Part shown: positions 61,064 to 64,000 of the stretch, piece after piece
Numbering within the stretch: the stretch's first letter is position 1
Layout: the number at the start of each line of letters is the position of its first letter
IMG/VR virus record: IMGVR_UViG_3300046028_009474
Coordinates: 1-64,000 of that record
Direction: 5' to 3' (one strand)
Source: a virus
Length of the DNA: 64,000 nucleotides
The notes under the pieces: model-generated
What the model was told of the DNA's origin: nothing
What the model saw: the letters and a program-made list of their open reading frames with translations, nothing else
Database searches by the model: none
Program-made: the position numbers and the translations under genes

Positions 61064-62206
61064 TTATGCTAATCCAGAGACGATTTTGCCAACAAGGGCG
61101 CGAGTGTCAAGCACCATGCGACCTTCTTCGAGGCTACCAAAGTATCCAATCTTGTTCTGACGGATTGAGTACTGGTCATCAGCGATGAGGCTGAATTCAG
61201 AGCCTGTATCAGAGTCCGTAGCAACTGCACGAATAAGAGACTCGCGACCACGGTCAATACCAATGATGATTTCATCGGCAGCGCCATCGAATGCTGCTCC
61301 ATTTCCGCCAGCAGCATTAGTGAAGCTTGTGGCTCCAGCAACGTTATCAAAGATGGTATTAAAGCGCTGACCACGGCCAAGCTCATTAATTTCCATGATT
61401 GAAACTCCATAAAACTCTGGAATACCAGCACTGTTATAGATTGCTGTTCTCATGTCTTCTGGGGCTGCAATACCATCAGTAGGAGTTCCGCCAGCAGGAC
61501 TTCCTTTTGTGTTGATAGGATTGTAAGCCATTGCGCGAAGCTCTTGAACAACTTCTGGGGAAACAATGATGTCAGTAATACCACGGCCACTACGGCTCTC
61601 TGGAGTGCCTTTGAGCCATGATGTGTTGATTCTCTTGGCGAGAGTGAAGAGTTCGTTGAGATCAGCTAAGAGGAAGCGTCCGTTGCTTGTAGCACGCTGA
61701 ACGTGACGTTTACCGTTGGTTGTTGCTCCAGCCAAAGCTGCGAGAAGCAAGTTGGCAGAAGTTTTCTCTTGCTTGAAGAGAATTTCTTGAGCCATGCGAG
61801 TGAAAGTTTTGCTAATCACATCCATGCGGCTCTTGGATGCATAACGCTTATCAAAGCTGAGTGCAGAGTCGAGGGAATAGGTAGCAATTTTCATTTCGCT
61901 CACAGTTGGGAGCACTTGGTTCTGGGGAAGACCACCAGCAACGCTCTGACTGTAAACAGTGATATAATCTTCAGCAGAGATATCATAGTAGAGGTCGAGA
62001 GGAATGCTAGGATTATCATCCTTGTTGAACTGGAACACTGTAAACAAGTTACTGAGTGTTGGAGCGTTGTTGATAACTTCAGCTAAAACTGGACCGATAA
62101 ATTCAGCGAGAGCTGTCTGCGCTTCTGATGCAACAGCACGGTTTTTCGAGGCCATAGCCTTGATCAACTCGATTTGTTCAGGAGTTCTTTTGAGAGTAAT
62201 TTTCAT
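61064..62206 (-). CDS. Major capsid protein (HK97 fold)
   Basis: 380 residues. The N terminus is charged and helical (possible delta domain). Then GGLPQNQVLPTVSEMKIATY (E-loop/spine region), SPEVVQELRAMAYNP, and the A-domain-like end DDQYSIRQNKIGYFGSLEEG, typical of HK97-type capsids. Neighbours fit: scaffold/protease and decoration candidate upstream, strong terminator downstream. The base composition is slightly richer in G+C than its neighbours, common for highly expressed capsid genes. The start ATG has only an A/T-rich leader. Confidence 0.9.
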   Translation of the reverse strand: MKITLKRTPEQIELIKAMASKNRAVASEAQTALAEFIGPVLAEVINNAPTLSNLFTVFQFNKDDNPSIPLDLYYDISAEDYITVYSQSVAGGLPQNQVLPTVSEMKIATYSLDSALSFDKRYASKSRMDVISKTFTRMAQEILFKQEKTSANLLLAALAGATTNGKRHVQRATSNGRFLLADLNELFTLAKRINTSWLKGTPESRSGRGITDIIVSPEVVQELRAMAYNPINTKGSPAGGTPTDGIAAPEDMRTAIYNSAGIPEFYGVSIMEINELGRGQRFNTIFDNVAGATSFTNAAGGNGAAFDGAADEIIIGIDRGRESLIRAVATDSDTGSEFSLIADDQYSIRQNKIGYFGSLEEGRMVLDTRALVGKIVSGLA

Positions 62207-62228
62207 TTATATTTTAAAAGGGTTAAGA

Positions 62229-62864
62229 TTAGATTCCAAGAGCAATGATAGCGTAAGCGCCAGTGGTTGTTCCTGCGAATTGATCGGGAATGGATGTTGA
62301 AGGGATACGAGATCCTGTTGCCATGACGAATGCCACGCGAGTAGGATCGGTGATTGCACAACCAGTGAGTTTTCCACTAACTCCACTAGGAAGTTTCAAT
62401 CCTCCTCCAATAGTAATAGCGCCAAGATAAGCGGCATCAGTAATGGTGAAAAAGCCTTTGGTGGCGACTGGGACAGATTGCCCTGGAAGAACGCACTGCA
62501 ATTCAGCAGCTTTCTGAGGATAATAGAGAAGCTTTTCTCCATTTTCATCAGTTTTAGCAGTCTGATTGAGGGTGAGTCCAAGAAGAGCATCTCCAGATGT
62601 TGCTGGTTTAACAGAGAGAGTGACTCTTGGATAGGAATTACTTCCAACAAAAGCATAGTCTGTTTTACCTAAATACGATGCATAAGTGTTATCAAATGTG
62701 ATAGTATCAAGGTTTAAATTGCCAGAACTCATAGTAACGAAAACGCCAGCGTCTCCGTTAGTAGTTCCAGTTGTGCTTTCACCAACATGTGCTGCATCAA
62801 GTGCAAACATGTTAATAACGTTGGTTTCGTGATATTGTCTAAATGGTAAGATTCGGAGTGCCAT
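62229..62864 (-). CDS. Probable head decoration protein
   Basis: 211 residues, almost wholly beta-strand and small residues; Cys-poor; no coiled coil. FALDAAHVGESTTGTTNGDA, TDYAFVGSNSYPRVTLSV and KGFFTITDAAYLG are typical of capsid-surface proteins. It lies between the scaffold and the major capsid gene, a usual place for decoration proteins. The family is not recognised. Confidence 0.6.
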   Translation of the reverse strand: MALRILPFRQYHETNVINMFALDAAHVGESTTGTTNGDAGVFVTMSSGNLNLDTITFDNTYASYLGKTDYAFVGSNSYPRVTLSVKPATSGDALLGLTLNQTAKTDENGEKLLYYPQKAAELQCVLPGQSVPVATKGFFTITDAAYLGAITIGGGLKLPSGVSGKLTGCAITDPTRVAFVMATGSRIPSTSIPDQFAGTTTGAYAIIALGI

Positions 62865-62876
62865 ATATTTTTTTAA

Positions 62877-64000
62877 TTAGGAAATGATAATGTTGTTGCG
62901 GTTAAAAGCTGCTGCGAATTTATCGCGCAGAGATGGTTCGGAACGAGAAGACGTTTCATTTGAGCTAGAAATGCCAGCTTCAGAAGCTTCAGCATTTTCA
63001 ATAGCATCAGGAATTGAATCAGACTCTTCTGGTTCTTTTTCAGCTTCTTTTTCTTCAGAAGCTTTTGATAATTTGAGTTTAGCGATTTTCTTTTCAACTT
63101 CAGCATCAATTTTGTCTTGAATGCTCTTGTCAATAGAAGCTTTAGCTTCTTTGTTTTTGTGTTTCCACACAACTGCTAATTTGCCTTGGAATGAAGCGAA
63201 GCTCTCTTCTGTTTCATCCAAAGACTTGAGTTCTTGAACTAAAAATTGTCGATCTTCAGCATCTAATTCATAGCTCTGATCAACAGTGTCCATGCGAGAA
63301 TTGAATCGGGCTAAGCCTTCTTCAATTTTCTTAAAAGCTTCAAATTCTGCAAGCTTTTGACTGGAAACTTCAAGCTGTTCACGAATTTCAGCCATGGAAG
63401 CTTTGAGAGCTTCACGCTCAGCGGCCAATGCTTCTTTTTCTTTTGAAGCGGCAACCAAAGACTCTTTGTATTCAGCATCTTTCTGCTTGATAGCATCAGC
63501 GAATGTGTTGGTCATGTTAGCCACGGCTTCTTCGGAAAATTTCTTTTCCAAAAGAACATCTTTTAACTCTAAGAGAATTTTTTCTACTTCCATAGTCTTT
63601 ATTTTTGTGTTATTTACAGCAAGAATTTTATCTTGTGAAATTTTAGATTTATTTTTTTCATTGAAGAGTGGATGCTTCATATTGAAAATTGATTTTTTTT
63701 CTTGAACTGGAAACGCATTGAATTCGGATTGATCTGAGAACAAACCTTTAACATCTGCTGCTGGATTTGTTGTGAATCCAATTCCTAGTGGGAAAACTTC
63801 TCCTTTTAAAATGCGATAAACTTTAGAACCATCACTCAATCTGCCAGGACCACCATAAGCTTTGAGTTTAGCTTTCATTTCTTCAAAGTGTTTTGGATTA
63901 GTGATTAATTCACAATCTGCGAAGTCCTCACCACCAACTGCAATTGTAAAATCATTAAAACCAATCTCCCAACTAGTAGAAATGTGTTGATACATAGTAT
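62877..64000 (-). CDS. Prohead protease/scaffold protein (start outside window)
   Basis: The reading frame runs to the window edge. Residues 1-90 of the visible part carry SWEIGFNDFTIAVGG, KLKAYGGPGRL and GIGFTTNPAADVKGLFSD, the end of a prohead protease-like domain. From ~135 on the sequence is helical, coiled-coil and charged (scaffold-like: KEKEALAAEREALKASMAEI), ending with a Ser/Glu-rich linker and a basic tail, SLRDKFAAAFNR. So protease and scaffold seem to share one ORF. Catalytic His and Ser would lie mostly upstream. An internal ATG at 63593 could start a scaffold-only product. Confidence 0.8.
   Translation of the reverse strand, partial: TMYQHISTSWEIGFNDFTIAVGGEDFADCELITNPKHFEEMKAKLKAYGGPGRLSDGSKVYRILKGEVFPLGIGFTTNPAADVKGLFSDQSEFNAFPVQEKKSIFNMKHPLFNEKNKSKISQDKILAVNNTKIKTMEVEKILLELKDVLLEKKFSEEAVANMTNTFADAIKQKDAEYKESLVAASKEKEALAAEREALKASMAEIREQLEVSSQKLAEFEAFKKIEEGLARFNSRMDTVDQSYELDAEDRQFLVQELKSLDETEESFASFQGKLAVVWKHKNKEAKASIDKSIQDKIDAEVEKKIAKLKLSKASEEKEAEKEPEESDSIPDAIENAEASEAGISSSNETSSRSEPSLRDKFAAAFNRNNIIIS

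Noticed and set aside
62873-63172. Lys/Leu-rich minus-strand ORF
   Set aside because: Shadow frame of the scaffold coiled coil; its composition follows from the Glu/Ala/Lys codons of the real gene.
12600-64000. tRNA genes in the gaps
   Set aside because: The gaps are too short or occupied by hairpins; no cloverleaf with a T-loop GTTCRA motif was found by eye.

Overview
This window is an internal piece of the genome of a tailed double-stranded DNA phage (Caudoviricetes). It is AT-rich, about one third G+C by eye. The evidence is an HK97-type major capsid protein, a protease/scaffold ORF, a 2443-residue tape measure protein, tail-tube-like proteins and large repetitive fibres, next to a phage-encoded replisome and nucleotide-synthesis genes. 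No terminase, portal, sheath, lysis, integrase or tRNA gene is visible. Both window ends cut through genes: a fibre on the left and the protease/scaffold on the right. The host cannot be named. Many starts have no Shine-Dalgarno sequence and sit behind A/T-rich leaders, which would fit hosts such as Bacteroidota, but this is weak evidence. Fibres with GIGT..P..KLE repeats, LamG-like adhesins and a sugar-modification island suggest an aquatic environmental phage.

Layout. 1-12600 (+): two giant fibre proteins flanking three tandem LamG-like paralogues. 12604-37618 (-): one long block of mostly overlapping genes. Read in its own direction it runs: class I ribonucleotide reductase (nrdB, nrdA); a conserved phage protein; a glycan island (GT2, DXD glycosyltransferase, exostosin-like, three FkbM methyltransferases, two fucosyltransferase-like proteins, GDP-mannose dehydratase); RecA-like recombinase; a Vsr-like nuclease; DnaB helicase; primase; a RecB/Cas4-like nuclease; a DnaE-type polymerase in several ORFs; a ClpA-type unfoldase; an Sm/SH3-like small protein; and a kinase-fold protein with lost catalytic residues. 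37619-38007: a divergent control region with duplicated promoter/hairpin modules. 38008-41774 (+): small protein, dUTPase, dNMP kinase, sigma-like factor, SSB, glycosyltransferase, Hsp20. 41841-42230 (+): a small FmdB-like protein. 42227-56842 (-): adhesin-like fibre, tail proteins, tape measure and probable tail chaperones. 56888-60006 (+): neck/tail proteins and the probable major tail tube. 60063-64000 (-): small head proteins, major capsid, decoration candidate, scaffold/protease.

The most unusual system is the polymerase. The PHP-like domain is its own ORF. A DnaQ-like proofreading exonuclease ORF lies between it and the palm ORF. The palm ORF ends in a 96-residue N-intein, a NUMOD3/Vsr-like homing endonuclease ORF follows, and the last ORF starts with a 38-residue C-intein followed by the rest of DnaE. 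This is a fractured gene that should be rejoined by protein trans-splicing at the conserved FNK/SHS site. The recombinase, helicase, primase, SSB and nucleases complete a nearly self-sufficient replisome, while RNR, dUTPase and dNMP kinase supply precursors. The glycan island could build or cap fucose-like sugars on the host surface or the virion.
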